Position numbers and translations under genes: made by a program
In this document: piece by piece, positions 8,046-15,661 of the stretch
How the letters are laid out: each line of letters begins with the position of its first letter
How positions within the stretch are numbered: position 1 is the first letter of the stretch
The notes under the pieces: generated by a model
Database searches by the model: none
Told to the model about the DNA's origin: nothing
What the model saw: the letters and a program-made list of their open reading frames with translations, nothing else
From: Staphylococcus xylosus
GTDB taxonomy: Bacteria > Bacillota > Bacilli > Staphylococcales > Staphylococcaceae
DNA length: 64,000 nucleotides
Assembly: GCF_002732165.1 (NCBI RefSeq)
Contig: NZ_MRZO01000004.1
Location: forward strand, 124,001 to 188,000
Direction of reading: 5' to 3'

Positions 8046-9206
8046 ATGAAATATCCAATAGCTATATGGATGCTGGCTATCGGTGCGTTTGCAATCGGTA
8101 TGACAGAATTTGTAATTATGGGACTTTTACCAAATATTGCAAGGGACTTTGATGTGACTGTGAGTCAAGCAGGACAGCTAATTACTGGTTATGCGTTAGG
8201 TGTTGCCATTGGTGGACCAATCATAGTTATGTTAACAATAAAATGGAATAGAAAGTATCTATTATTAGTTTTAATGGGCATTTTTATTTTAGGTAATTTT
8301 GCTGCTTCATTTAGTCCAAGTTACGGATTTATGATGACAAGTCGTATTATTACATCGTTAGCGCACGGTTCATTCTTTGGTATAGGCTCTATACTTGCCG
8401 CAAGTATGGTTAGACCAGAGAAAAGAGCAAGTGCCATGGCCTTGATGTTTATGGGATTAAGTTTAAGTAACATCTTAGGTGTGCCATTCGGTACATTAGT
8501 TGGACAAAATTTTGGTTGGCCAATGACATTTATTGTTATTTCTATTATTGGTGCTATAGCTTTAGTAGGGATTATTATTTTTGTGCCAATGCAACGTGAA
8601 ACAGTTAAATCTTCAGTATTAAATGAATTGAAAATTTTAAAAGAGAAGCGTTTATGGTTAACATTAGCAGTAACACTATTCGGATTTAGTAGTGTATTTG
8701 CTTATTTCACATATATCTCTACAGTTTTAACTGACGTTTCTAATGTTCAAGAGAATCTTATTTCATATCTACTTATTATATTTGGTGTAGGTGTTACATT
8801 AGGTAATATCGTAGGTGGTAAGCTTGCAGATTGGAATTTAAATAAATCATTACAAATGATATTTACAATATTTATTCTATATTTCGTGCTATTATACTTT
8901 ATCCAAATGAACGGATTCTTAATGGTAGCAGGCATATTCTTCTTTGGTCTAATAGGATTTAGCATGAGTCCATCGCTACAGTTCAAAAGTACTTTAATTT
9001 CCAAAGATGCGCCAACGCTTGCTAGTACATTGAATCAATCAGCATTTAATCTAGGAAATGCTTTAGGTGCCTTTATAGGTGGACTAGTCGTTACGCATTT
9101 ACCAGTAGCGTCTCTAAGTCTTATCGCTCCTATTTTAACAGTGATTGGTTTAATATTCTTGTTTATCAGTGTTGCAGTTGAGAAAAAAGAAGGCATGACA
9201 ACTTAA
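8046..9206 (+). CDS. MFS efflux transporter, DHA1/AraJ-PbuE type
   Basis: A 386-residue, 12-helix major facilitator protein. The opening IGAFAIGMTEFVIMGLLP and the loop 2-3 region MLTIKWNRKY are typical of the DHA1 group that includes AraJ, YdhP and the purine-efflux pump PbuE. Substrate is not predictable; members export sugars, nucleobases or antibiotics such as chloramphenicol. I set the start at 8046, behind AGGAGGGG, rather than the upstream frame from 7971, which would run through the promoter. It is a single-gene unit ending in the palindromic terminator at 9345-9382. A cre-like site and an inverted repeat on the promoter suggest both CcpA and a local repressor. Confidence 0.85.
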   Translation: MKYPIAIWMLAIGAFAIGMTEFVIMGLLPNIARDFDVTVSQAGQLITGYALGVAIGGPIIVMLTIKWNRKYLLLVLMGIFILGNFAASFSPSYGFMMTSRIITSLAHGSFFGIGSILAASMVRPEKRASAMALMFMGLSLSNILGVPFGTLVGQNFGWPMTFIVISIIGAIALVGIIIFVPMQRETVKSSVLNELKILKEKRLWLTLAVTLFGFSSVFAYFTYISTVLTDVSNVQENLISYLLIIFGVGVTLGNIVGGKLADWNLNKSLQMIFTIFILYFVLLYFIQMNGFLMVAGIFFFGLIGFSMSPSLQFKSTLISKDAPTLASTLNQSAFNLGNALGAFIGGLVVTHLPVASLSLIAPILTVIGLIFLFISVAVEKKEGMTT

Positions 9207-9344
9207 ATTCACATTATCATGATATATATCGTTGTAATTTTCTATATACTTGCATTATGCTTGTTCGGAAAAGGTAATAGAGTTTAGAGATCATAAGTAA
9301 GAAATATTTTATTTAATTTAACTAGATACTAAGCTATATAAAAT

Positions 9345-9382
9345 AAGAGCCTGAGGCATATAGAGTTATGTCTCAGGCTCTT
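9345..9382. terminator. Bidirectional terminator; TGAGGCA/TGTCTCA palindrome
   Basis: 16-bp stem with one G-T pair (9345-9360 and 9367-9382) followed by T-rich sequence, between convergent genes. Confidence 0.82.
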
Positions 9383-9412
9383 TCTTTTTATTATTAAAGT
9401 AATGTCATCAAA

Positions 9413-10096
9413 TTATAGTGAAGTATTTGCATCTTTATTAATATAGTGATGATCGATATACAATGAAATTGGCATAATTATGAAAGAAATAATAATAAAT
9501 GTCCAATTACTTATAAGAATATAAGGACCAACAGCGAGTGCTGCTTGAGGTACAAAAAACACATAAAATAACGCACATAACAAAAGTATAATACTGACGT
9601 ATGTCATAATCCAAGTCCAATGTGATTTGGTAAAGCATTGCATTTGTACAGTTTTAAAAACCATCCATATAAAAATGAAAATAATGCTAATACCGACGAG
9701 TAACATTATAGGAAATGTATATATATATAGTCGTTTAGCGCCGATAAAAAAACCAATAAATCCTTTAAGGAAACAAAAAATACCAAAGAAAAGTAAAATG
9801 TGTTGGAAAATATATTTGAATATGTTGATGAGCGTTTCATTTGGCAATTTTTTAATTTCATTTTTTGCGTGTGATTTAGGGTCATGATCAAAGAAATCCA
9901 TAGCGAGCGTGCCTTCTTTTTCGGCTTGTAATAATTGAGCTAATATACGATTTAACATCTTTTCGGAATCATAGGGATTCACACTTAGATCCGCGCGTAC
10001 ATATGTCATATAGTTTTCGAATGTTTCTCTATCAGTATTGTTTAATCGTAGTGATTTCACATTATTTTCACGCATTAATCTTTCAGTAGATTTCAT
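9413..10096 (-). CDS. DUF1129-family membrane protein
   Basis: A 227-residue protein. The first about 90 residues are soluble and charged (LRLNNTDRETFENYMTYVRADL, then a short helix), the rest has about four to five membrane helices, the layout of DUF1129 proteins of Firmicutes, whose function is unknown. A strongly hydrophobic Phe/Ile-rich pair of helices starts near residue 90. It stands alone on the minus strand, converging on the MFS gene with a shared terminator, and its promoter region abuts that of the acetyltransferase gene on the other strand. The start has an AGGTAGCG-like weak ribosome site. Confidence 0.72.
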   Translation of the reverse strand: MKSTERLMRENNVKSLRLNNTDRETFENYMTYVRADLSVNPYDSEKMLNRILAQLLQAEKEGTLAMDFFDHDPKSHAKNEIKKLPNETLINIFKYIFQHILLFFGIFCFLKGFIGFFIGAKRLYIYTFPIMLLVGISIIFIFIWMVFKTVQMQCFTKSHWTWIMTYVSIILLLCALFYVFFVPQAALAVGPYILISNWTFIIISFIIMPISLYIDHHYINKDANTSL

Positions 10097-10197
10097 TTGA
10101 ATTTCGCTACCTTTTTTATAGAATGTAAGAATAAGATATGGCTTATTATGACGAATATCACAACATAAATCAACTTAACTTTTTAGAAGGAGAAATT

Positions 10198-10665
10198 ATG
10201 GAACAACTTTCACTATCACAAAATCAATTTATAGAAGAAATTGCCAACATACACGAGCAGCAACTTGAACAACAATATTATGATTACAGAAAAACTAATT
10301 TATCAGTGGCTTTACGTATAGAAATGATCGAGCGGAGCTTGAAATTAGAAACAGGTCGCATTTTAATTCAAACACTGGATGGTATTTTACAAGGATTTGT
10401 ATGGGCGCGAATTGAGACAGTAGGGTATAAAGTTATCATTGAAATGCTCTATGTCCATCCTGAATATAGACACCAGAGTATAGGTGCCAAATTGAAATCA
10501 TCTATTGAATGGTGGGCCATTAGTCAAGGTGCTCAAAAAATAGAAAGTACCGTAGCGTATAGTAACAAACAAATGATTGAAATGAATTTAAATATGGATT
10601 ATCAGGTGGAAAAAATAATTATGTCCAAAAAACTATCAGTAATTAATGAAGATAATAATAATTAA
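10198..10665 (+). CDS. GNAT-family acetyltransferase
   Basis: A 155-residue GNAT-fold protein. The acetyl-CoA loop is the segment EMLYVHPEYRHQSIGAKL near residues 82-99; the usual R/Q-x-x-G-x-G/A signature reads RHQSIGA, so it is recognisable but not canonical. The substrate is unknown. The ATG at 10198 is preceded by GAAGGAGAAATT; the frame can be read from 10138 but lacks a site there. It is followed 40 bases later by the small lipoprotein gene with its own ribosome site, and a joint transcript is likely since I see no terminator between them. Confidence 0.82.
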   Translation: MEQLSLSQNQFIEEIANIHEQQLEQQYYDYRKTNLSVALRIEMIERSLKLETGRILIQTLDGILQGFVWARIETVGYKVIIEMLYVHPEYRHQSIGAKLKSSIEWWAISQGAQKIESTVAYSNKQMIEMNLNMDYQVEKIIMSKKLSVINEDNNN

Positions 10666-10705
10666 TGATAAAATTAATATATTATAATGAAAAAGGAGTT
10701 CTTAC

Positions 10706-10918
10706 ATGAAAAGGTGTTTGGCACTCATATTAGCAGCGACAGTTACATTAACAGCTTGTGGTAAAGATGATGAAAAAGTATCATTGGAAAAAGATGTCGA
10801 TAAATTAGAGAAACAAAAAAAAGATTTGAAAAAGCAAAAAGATAAACTAGAAAAAGAACATGATAAGCTGAAGGATAAATCTGAAAGCTTAGAAAAAGAT
10901 ATAAATTCAGAAACCTAA
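10706..10918 (+). CDS. Small coiled-coil lipoprotein
   Basis: A 70-residue predicted lipoprotein. A basic N-terminus (MKRC) and hydrophobic stretch lead to the lipobox LTAC with the acylated Cys at residue 18; the mature part of about 52 residues is almost entirely Lys, Glu, Asp and Leu in heptads, which predicts a single long coiled coil (KLEKQKKDLKKQKDKLEKEH). It would sit on the outer face of the membrane. AAAGGAG precedes the ATG by the right distance, supporting translation. Small lipoproteins of this build are common in staphylococci without known function. Confidence 0.78.
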   Translation: MKRCLALILAATVTLTACGKDDEKVSLEKDVDKLEKQKKDLKKQKDKLEKEHDKLKDKSESLEKDINSET

Positions 10919-11232
10919 ACCGTGTAGATTGTTGTATAATCGAATGAAATATGGAGAATGAAAAAATATATCTGTATAATATATAGAAATTAGATTTAAT
11001 TATATTTTTAAAAAGGCATTGTAATATTTCCTAGGAAATTATTGTAATATGGTTTTACTAATTGTTATAATGGGTATCATTAAACATAATGTGGATTAGT
11101 AAGTACGTATAAAAATGCAAAGAAGTTGAAATACAAGGGAGTTATTAAACAATCATTCAGGCTTAAGTTAACGACTAGTTTGGAGTAAGTTGTGTTTTGA
11201 TAATTTCCTTACATAGAAAAGAGGTAATGAAT
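10919..11232. other. Intergenic region with palindrome and Fur/PerR-like box
   Basis: No gene seen. It holds a 14-bp perfect palindrome ATTTCCTAGGAAAT (11026-11039) flanked by two direct copies of ATTGTAAT (11019-11026 and 11041-11048), and TTATAATGGGTATCA (11065-11079), which resembles Fur/PerR 7-1-7 boxes at 11 of 14 fixed positions. No clear terminator follows the lipoprotein gene. Confidence 0.5.
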
Positions 11233-11529
11233 ATGCACGAACAAGATTTCAATTTATTAGAAGGCAGATCTATTACTTTACCAGAATTAGGTAGAGAAAT
11301 AGAAAATATTACAGGCAGAGAAATAAAAGACTCTACAGGTGAAATTAAACGTGTGATTGCACACTTACCAAATTTTGAATCTGATACAGATACTTTTGTA
11401 GCTACTTACAGACTAAATCATAAAAATGATTTTATTGATGCAACATTTACTGCACCAAAAAGTGAACGTAGCCGTTTGAAAGAAGTTGCAGTAAACGTAG
11501 AGTTAATTAGTTATATTTCAAGAGCTTAA
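11233..11529 (+). CDS. Conserved-looking hypothetical protein, 98 residues
   Basis: I do not recognise this family. It is a small soluble protein with no signal peptide or membrane segment, predicted to be alpha/beta with acidic N-terminus and a basic patch (APKSERSRLKEV) near the C-terminus. The ATG at 11233 has AGAGG eight bases upstream and is preferred over the ATG at 11227, which is too close to it. The gene is a single unit: a long upstream region with possible operator sequences, and a hairpin at 11556-11592 just downstream. If the Fur/PerR-like box is real, an iron- or peroxide-responsive role would follow, but that is inference only. Confidence 0.65.
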   Translation: MHEQDFNLLEGRSITLPELGREIENITGREIKDSTGEIKRVIAHLPNFESDTDTFVATYRLNHKNDFIDATFTAPKSERSRLKEVAVNVELISYISRA

Positions 11530-11555
11530 ATGTTGATTATTGATAGAATATGTAG

Positions 11556-11592
11556 GTAGCGCGATATGAACTGTTTCATAACGCGTTACTTT
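11556..11592 (+). terminator. Terminator of the 98-residue gene
   Basis: Arms 11556-11570 and 11575-11589, GC-containing (GCGCG with CGCG), one G-T pair and one mismatch, followed by T-rich sequence. Confidence 0.65.
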
Positions 11593-11630
11593 TATATAGA
11601 AATTTATTTTCCAGTATAGAGGTGTAACAT

Positions 11631-12182
11631 ATGACAGTTTATATTGAAACTGAACGTTTAAGGTTACGTGACTGGCGGGAGGAAGACTTGCTACCATTTC
11701 AACAAATGAACGCAAACCAACAAGTTCGTAGATATTTTCCTAGTTTATTAAGTTATAGACGTTCAGAACACGATATGAATAAAATGGATGAAGTTATATC
11801 AAAATATAATATTGGCCTATTCGCTGTTGAATTGAAAGAGACGAATGGTTGGTTAGGTTTTATTGGATTGAATTATGTACCTAAAGAAAGTAAATATACA
11901 TTTGATGAGTTGCCATTTTATGAAATAGGATGGCGTTTAATTCCTGAAGTTTGGGGGAATGGTTTTGCTACAGAAGGTGCGGAAGCCGTATTGAAATATG
12001 CCAAATCTCAAGGTTTAGAAGAGGTCTATGCCTTTACTTCAGAAAATAATGCAGCTTCTAGAAAAGTGATGGAAAAAATCGGCATGAAATTATACGATTA
12101 TTTTGAGTATCCTAATCTCAGTAAATATCATCCACTTAAAAGACATGTTAGATATCATAAAGATTTATCAAAAAACGTTTAA
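11631..12182 (+). CDS. RimJ/RimL-type GNAT acetyltransferase
   Basis: A 183-residue protein of the Acetyltransf_3 group. ETERLRLRDWREEDL at the N-terminus, the acetyl-CoA loop IPEVWGNGFATEGA (about residues 104-117) and the SENNAASRKVMEKIGM helix near the end are the family marks. Members acetylate ribosomal protein N-termini, small amines or antibiotics; the acceptor cannot be told from sequence. The ATG is preceded by AGAGGTG. It appears to be a single-gene unit ending in the palindromic terminator at 12228-12273. Confidence 0.85.
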   Translation: MTVYIETERLRLRDWREEDLLPFQQMNANQQVRRYFPSLLSYRRSEHDMNKMDEVISKYNIGLFAVELKETNGWLGFIGLNYVPKESKYTFDELPFYEIGWRLIPEVWGNGFATEGAEAVLKYAKSQGLEEVYAFTSENNAASRKVMEKIGMKLYDYFEYPNLSKYHPLKRHVRYHKDLSKNV

Positions 12183-12227
12183 GAAACGTTGTTTTGGTAG
12201 TAGGCATTGTGGCCATTTCAAATGCAT

Positions 12228-12273
12228 ATTAATTAAGGCTGAGGCAAATTTAATTGTCTCAGCCTTAATTAAT
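12228..12273. terminator. Bidirectional terminator; TGAGGCA/TGTCTCA palindrome
   Basis: Stem of at least 17 bp (12231-12247 and 12254-12270, one G-T pair) that can extend three more pairs, six-base loop. Confidence 0.82.
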
Positions 12274-12291
12274 TTATTGAATTTGTAAAAT

Positions 12292-12387
12292 TTATAGATG
12301 GATTTCCTCAGGTGAACTTTTGTCACTATCAGCTCTAGTATTCTCTGCCGAGCTGGAACGACGTAATCTGTTTAAAAAATTAGATTT
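12292..12387 (-). pseudogene. Possible remnant of a gene 3' end
   Basis: Between the MocR stop and the shared terminator, the minus strand has about 31 codons without stop that read like a hydrophilic protein tail (NFLNRLRRSSSAENTRADSD and on), ending in TAA before the terminator. There is no start codon or ribosome site, and a stop closes the frame upstream. It may be the last part of a deleted gene. The shortness makes chance quite possible. Confidence 0.25.
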
Positions 12388-12403
12388 CTATATCATCCAC
12401 TGT

Positions 12404-13831
12404 TTATGACGATATGAGAAAACGTGTTTTGATAATTTCCCTTAATTGTTTTAAAGTTGCATCGATATCATCGGTATCAATATAAGCATATGAGAAACGG
12501 ATACAATTATGCGCATGTTTATCGTAAACTTCACCGGGATTAATTAGTATATTTTCTGTAATAGCTGCATCGAAAAGTCTTTTCATATCGATGGAGAACT
12601 TAAATTGGAACCAAATATAAAATGAACCATCTGGCATCGACCATGAACCGAAATCACTAAAATATTTCTTCAAGGATTCTAAAAACAAATTTCTTTTAAT
12701 TAAAAGCTTTTCCTTAAGCTCTTTGAGGTGTTGGTCGTGGTATTGTGGCTGTGTTAACCATTCTGACGCGATATATTGTGATATAGAACTTGCGCCATAG
12801 TCATTTTGCATTTTTAAATCAGCTAAATGTGCCGCAACGGAGGGCTTAGCAACGATCCAACCGACCCGCAAACCAGGACTTACAGTTTTGGATAAGCTAG
12901 TCAAATATAAAATATTATCATTTGTATCAAATGTTTTTAAAGGTAGTGGACGTTCGTGATTAAAATATAAGTCACCATAAACATCATCTTCTACAATAGG
13001 CATACCATGTTGTTCACATTGCATAATAATTTTTTGTTTTTCTGCTAGCGAATAACAATGTTGTGTAGGGTTGTGTAATGTCGGTATACAATAGAAAATG
13101 CTATTTGCATATTGTGCTTGTGCTTTAAATATATTGTTAATATTACTTTTAATATCAGAAATGCTTATTTGTTGTATATCAGCTCTAATATTATGCCAAG
13201 TACGTATCGAATTAATATATGAAGGAGATTCAACAATAATCTTGGATTGTGGGATTAGTAAGCCATCTGCAATTAGTTTTAAACCTTGTAATGCGCCAGA
13301 GGTGATACAAATGTGGTCAATGCTACATGTGATGCCTAATTTTTGCATATATTGCACAACTGCTTCTCTAAGTTTTAGATTTCCCTGGGGATGTTCGTAA
13401 TTAGTGTTTAACACATTAGTATTACACTTACTCAAAATTTCTTTGAATTGTTCATTAGGTATAAGATTGGGAGCTAGTTCTCCAGTACCTAATCGCTTGA
13501 TGTTAGAGTGGAATTCTAGTTTGTTAATTTGTTGAACGAAGTATTGATTATTTTTGGTTGTACTATTGCTGATATAGTTTTGCCAATTAATATTGTTTCT
13601 AATATAAGTATGCCAAGTATTTCCAGATACATATAAGCGCTGTTTCTCTCTACCATCTATTATTCCCTGGCTTTTAAGAATATCGATTGCTTGTATAACG
13701 GTAGAACGATTCACTTGATATTTCCTGGCCATATCTCTTTGAGAAGGTAATTGCATGCCTTGTTCTAATTTCCCGGTATCAATTTGTGAAATGATATCAT
13801 CAATAATTTGTTTGTATTTTGGTTTGAACAT
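12404..13831 (-). CDS. MocR/GabR-type regulator (GntR HTH fused to aminotransferase fold)
   Basis: A 475-residue MocR protein. Residues 1-70 are a GntR winged helix (GMQLPSQRDMARKYQVNRST), and residues 110-470 an aminotransferase class I fold with the PLP lysine in SLSKTVSPGLRVGW (K315), NPTQHC near 254 and the EDDVYGDLYF motif at 281-290. Such proteins use PLP-bound ligand to switch transcription. It is divergent from a LysE-type exporter gene, and the 118 bases between them carry two copies of ATCTGGTTGGT 23 bases apart, the kind of direct repeat bound by MocR proteins; the reverse complement of the first includes ATACCA, the GabR half site. The natural inference is control of the exporter and itself. 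S. aureus NorG belongs to the same class but I do not equate them. Confidence 0.88.
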   Translation of the reverse strand: MFKPKYKQIIDDIISQIDTGKLEQGMQLPSQRDMARKYQVNRSTVIQAIDILKSQGIIDGREKQRLYVSGNTWHTYIRNNINWQNYISNSTTKNNQYFVQQINKLEFHSNIKRLGTGELAPNLIPNEQFKEILSKCNTNVLNTNYEHPQGNLKLREAVVQYMQKLGITCSIDHICITSGALQGLKLIADGLLIPQSKIIVESPSYINSIRTWHNIRADIQQISISDIKSNINNIFKAQAQYANSIFYCIPTLHNPTQHCYSLAEKQKIIMQCEQHGMPIVEDDVYGDLYFNHERPLPLKTFDTNDNILYLTSLSKTVSPGLRVGWIVAKPSVAAHLADLKMQNDYGASSISQYIASEWLTQPQYHDQHLKELKEKLLIKRNLFLESLKKYFSDFGSWSMPDGSFYIWFQFKFSIDMKRLFDAAITENILINPGEVYDKHAHNCIRFSYAYIDTDDIDATLKQLREIIKTRFLISS

Positions 13832-13848
13832 AAAATAACTCCTATATT

Positions 13849-13907
13849 ATCTGGTTGGTATTTTAATTTGCATCTGGTTGGTCTAATTTCTTTGGATATA
13901 GTATAGC
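13849..13907 (+). promoter_or_regulatory. Direct-repeat operator and promoter between MocR and LysE genes
   Basis: ATCTGGTTGGT occurs at 13849-13859 and 13872-13882, a 23-base period (about two helix turns). The second copy overlaps TTGGTC (13878-13883), a possible -35 with an 18-base spacer to TATAGC (13902-13907) for the LysE-type gene. Confidence 0.55.
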
Positions 13908-13949
13908 ATAGTTAATATAGACGTAATAATTAAAGGAGAGTATTTTGGT

Positions 13950-14564
13950 ATGTTACAACCAGCAGTTCATGGATTACTTTTGGCGCTAGGACTCATATTG
14001 CCTTTAGGCGCTCAAAATGTCTTTGTATTTAATCAAGGAGCTAATCATAAAAGTATATACAAATCACTACCGGTAATTATCACCGCTGGTTTATGTGATA
14101 CATTATTAATATTATTAGCTATTTTAGGGGTATCATTAATTTTGTTGTCTTTACCTGTTTTGCAGATAACTATTTATTGTATAGGTATTGTCTTTTTAAG
14201 TTATATGGCATGGTCATTGTGGACATCACATCAATATCAACTTCAAACTTATAAACCTATGACTGCTAAAAAGCAAATAGGTTTCGCATTATCAGTGTCA
14301 TTACTAAATCCACATGCAATTATGGATACGATAGGTGTAATTGGTACAAGTGCTGCTATATACGAAGGAGTAGAAAAAGTAGTGTTTAGTATTGCCACTG
14401 TACTGGTGTCGTGGTTTTGGTTTTTCATTTTAGCAATAGTGGGGAAGATTATAGGATATGTAGATAAAACAGGAAAATATATTTTGGTATTAAATAAATG
14501 TTCAGCAATTATTATCATTATTGTTGCATTGATGATCCTAAAACAGTTAATAGCAATTATTTAA
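13950..14564 (+). CDS. LysE/ArgO-type amino-acid exporter
   Basis: A 204-residue integral membrane protein with about six helices. The N-terminal segment LGLILPLGAQNVFVFNQG is the LysE family signature, with the conserved GAQN motif, and ALSVSLLNPHAIMDT in the middle matches the second conserved block (LNPHA). The family exports basic amino acids such as lysine or arginine; ArgO-like proteins are close relatives. AAAGGAG lies upstream of the ATG. The divergent MocR gene is the likely regulator. It ends at a hairpin shared with the convergent LOG-family gene. Confidence 0.9.
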   Translation: MLQPAVHGLLLALGLILPLGAQNVFVFNQGANHKSIYKSLPVIITAGLCDTLLILLAILGVSLILLSLPVLQITIYCIGIVFLSYMAWSLWTSHQYQLQTYKPMTAKKQIGFALSVSLLNPHAIMDTIGVIGTSAAIYEGVEKVVFSIATVLVSWFWFFILAIVGKIIGYVDKTGKYILVLNKCSAIIIIIVALMILKQLIAII

Positions 14565-14574
14565 ATTATAAATA

Positions 14575-14618
14575 AAGGGCAAGGAAGGAAATTTAAAATA
14601 ATTAACTTCCTTGCCCTT
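14575..14618. terminator. Bidirectional terminator between LysE and LOG genes
   Basis: Perfect 13-bp arms AAGGGCAAGGAAG (14575-14587) and its complement (14606-14618). Confidence 0.8.
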
Positions 14619-14622
14619 GAAG

Positions 14623-15189
14623 TTAGTCGTAAGTTCTAACACCTAAAGGTTTATAATTATTGATAGTTTCAAATAGTGCTTCTGTTGTATCGCATAATGG
14701 CGCTAAAGTATCGTATTTAGCATCGATAAACCCTTCTTCAATCATATGAGATAATAGGGATTGTAATGGATTGAAGAACCCATTGATATTAAATATAGCG
14801 ATCGGTTTTTGATGAATGCCAATTTGAGACCAACTATACATTTCAAAGAATTCTTCTAAAGAACCAGCGCCACCAGGGGCCATGACAAAGGCGTCTGCTA
14901 ATTCGGCCATTTTGTTTTTTCTTTCATGCATAGAGTCAACTAAAATAAGTTCCGTTAATTTCTGACTAGTTATTTCTTTTTCATTTAACATATTAGGCAT
15001 AACTCCGATAGCGCTACCGCCATGATCTAGTACGCCATCTTGTATTGCCCCCATAATGCCTACAGAGCCAGCTCCAAAGATTAATTCATAACCTTTTTCG
15101 GCCATGGTTTTACCTAGCTGATAAGCTTCTGACATATAGGAAGGGTCATTTCCTTTACTAGCGCCACAGTATACGGCAATTCTTTTCAT
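14623..15189 (-). CDS. LOG-family (TIGR00730) Rossmann-fold protein
   Basis: A 188-residue protein of the LOG/lysine-decarboxylase-like family. The PGGAGSLEEFFE motif (about residues 105-116; usual form PGGxGTxxE) and CGASKGNDP and GAGSVGIMGAI near the N-terminus are diagnostic. Plant and actinobacterial members release cytokinin bases by hydrolysing nucleoside 5'-monophosphates; the role in Firmicutes is a nucleotide phosphoribohydrolase activity of unclear purpose. AAGGAGG before its ATG lies inside the end of the yaiI-like gene, so the two are coupled. It is the last gene of a three-gene minus-strand unit that starts at the sigma-B-like promoter 16400-16425. Confidence 0.88.
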   Translation of the reverse strand: MKRIAVYCGASKGNDPSYMSEAYQLGKTMAEKGYELIFGAGSVGIMGAIQDGVLDHGGSAIGVMPNMLNEKEITSQKLTELILVDSMHERKNKMAELADAFVMAPGGAGSLEEFFEMYSWSQIGIHQKPIAIFNINGFFNPLQSLLSHMIEEGFIDAKYDTLAPLCDTTEALFETINNYKPLGVRTYD

Positions 15190-15191
15190 GT

Positions 15192-15656
15192 TTATTCCTC
15201 CTTGTTCAAGTGTTGATCTTGTAATACAGATGAAAATGCAGATTCAAATTTAAACAAATCTTGTTCTGTAAATGCAGAAGGGCCTTTTGTGCGACCACCA
15301 CTTTTTCTAAATTGTGCATTTGTATGCCTTTGCTCAAGTAAAGTGTCAATATTTTGGTGGTTGTATATATAGCCTTTGTGATGCATGACAATTTTTGTTT
15401 TATTTAGTAATAAACTTGCAAGACCATAATCTTGCGTAATTACTAAATCATCATTTCCTGCTAGTTTAACAATCCTATAGTCAACCGCATCTGGTCCATC
15501 ATCGACATAAATGGTTTTTACATGCTCAGGTTGTTCTATAGTAGAAAAGTGACTGAAACTACGAACGATTGTAACAAAAATGCCTGTCCCTTCAGTCAAT
15601 TCAATAACTGAATTGATTACAGGACAAGCATCTCCGTCTATAATGACCTGTGTCAT
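15192..15656 (-). CDS. YaiI/YqxD family (DUF188) protein
   Basis: A 154-residue protein of the UPF0178 family. The opening IIDGDACPV, the DDGPDAVDYRIV segment and DLVITQDYGLASLLL are the conserved acidic motifs of its PIN-like fold, so a nuclease-type metal site is plausible, and FRKSGGRTKGPSAFTEQD is the typical C-terminal block. The function is not established. It starts five bases after the stop of the coiled-coil gene and overlaps the ribosome site of the LOG-family gene, so it is the middle gene of the operon. Confidence 0.85.
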   Translation of the reverse strand: MTQVIIDGDACPVINSVIELTEGTGIFVTIVRSFSHFSTIEQPEHVKTIYVDDGPDAVDYRIVKLAGNDDLVITQDYGLASLLLNKTKIVMHHKGYIYNHQNIDTLLEQRHTNAQFRKSGGRTKGPSAFTEQDLFKFESAFSSVLQDQHLNKEE

Positions 15657-15661
15657 TAGTG

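Noticed and set aside
11518..11715. 65-residue minus-strand ORF around the acetyltransferase start
   Set aside because: Crosses a terminator and a gene start on the other strand.
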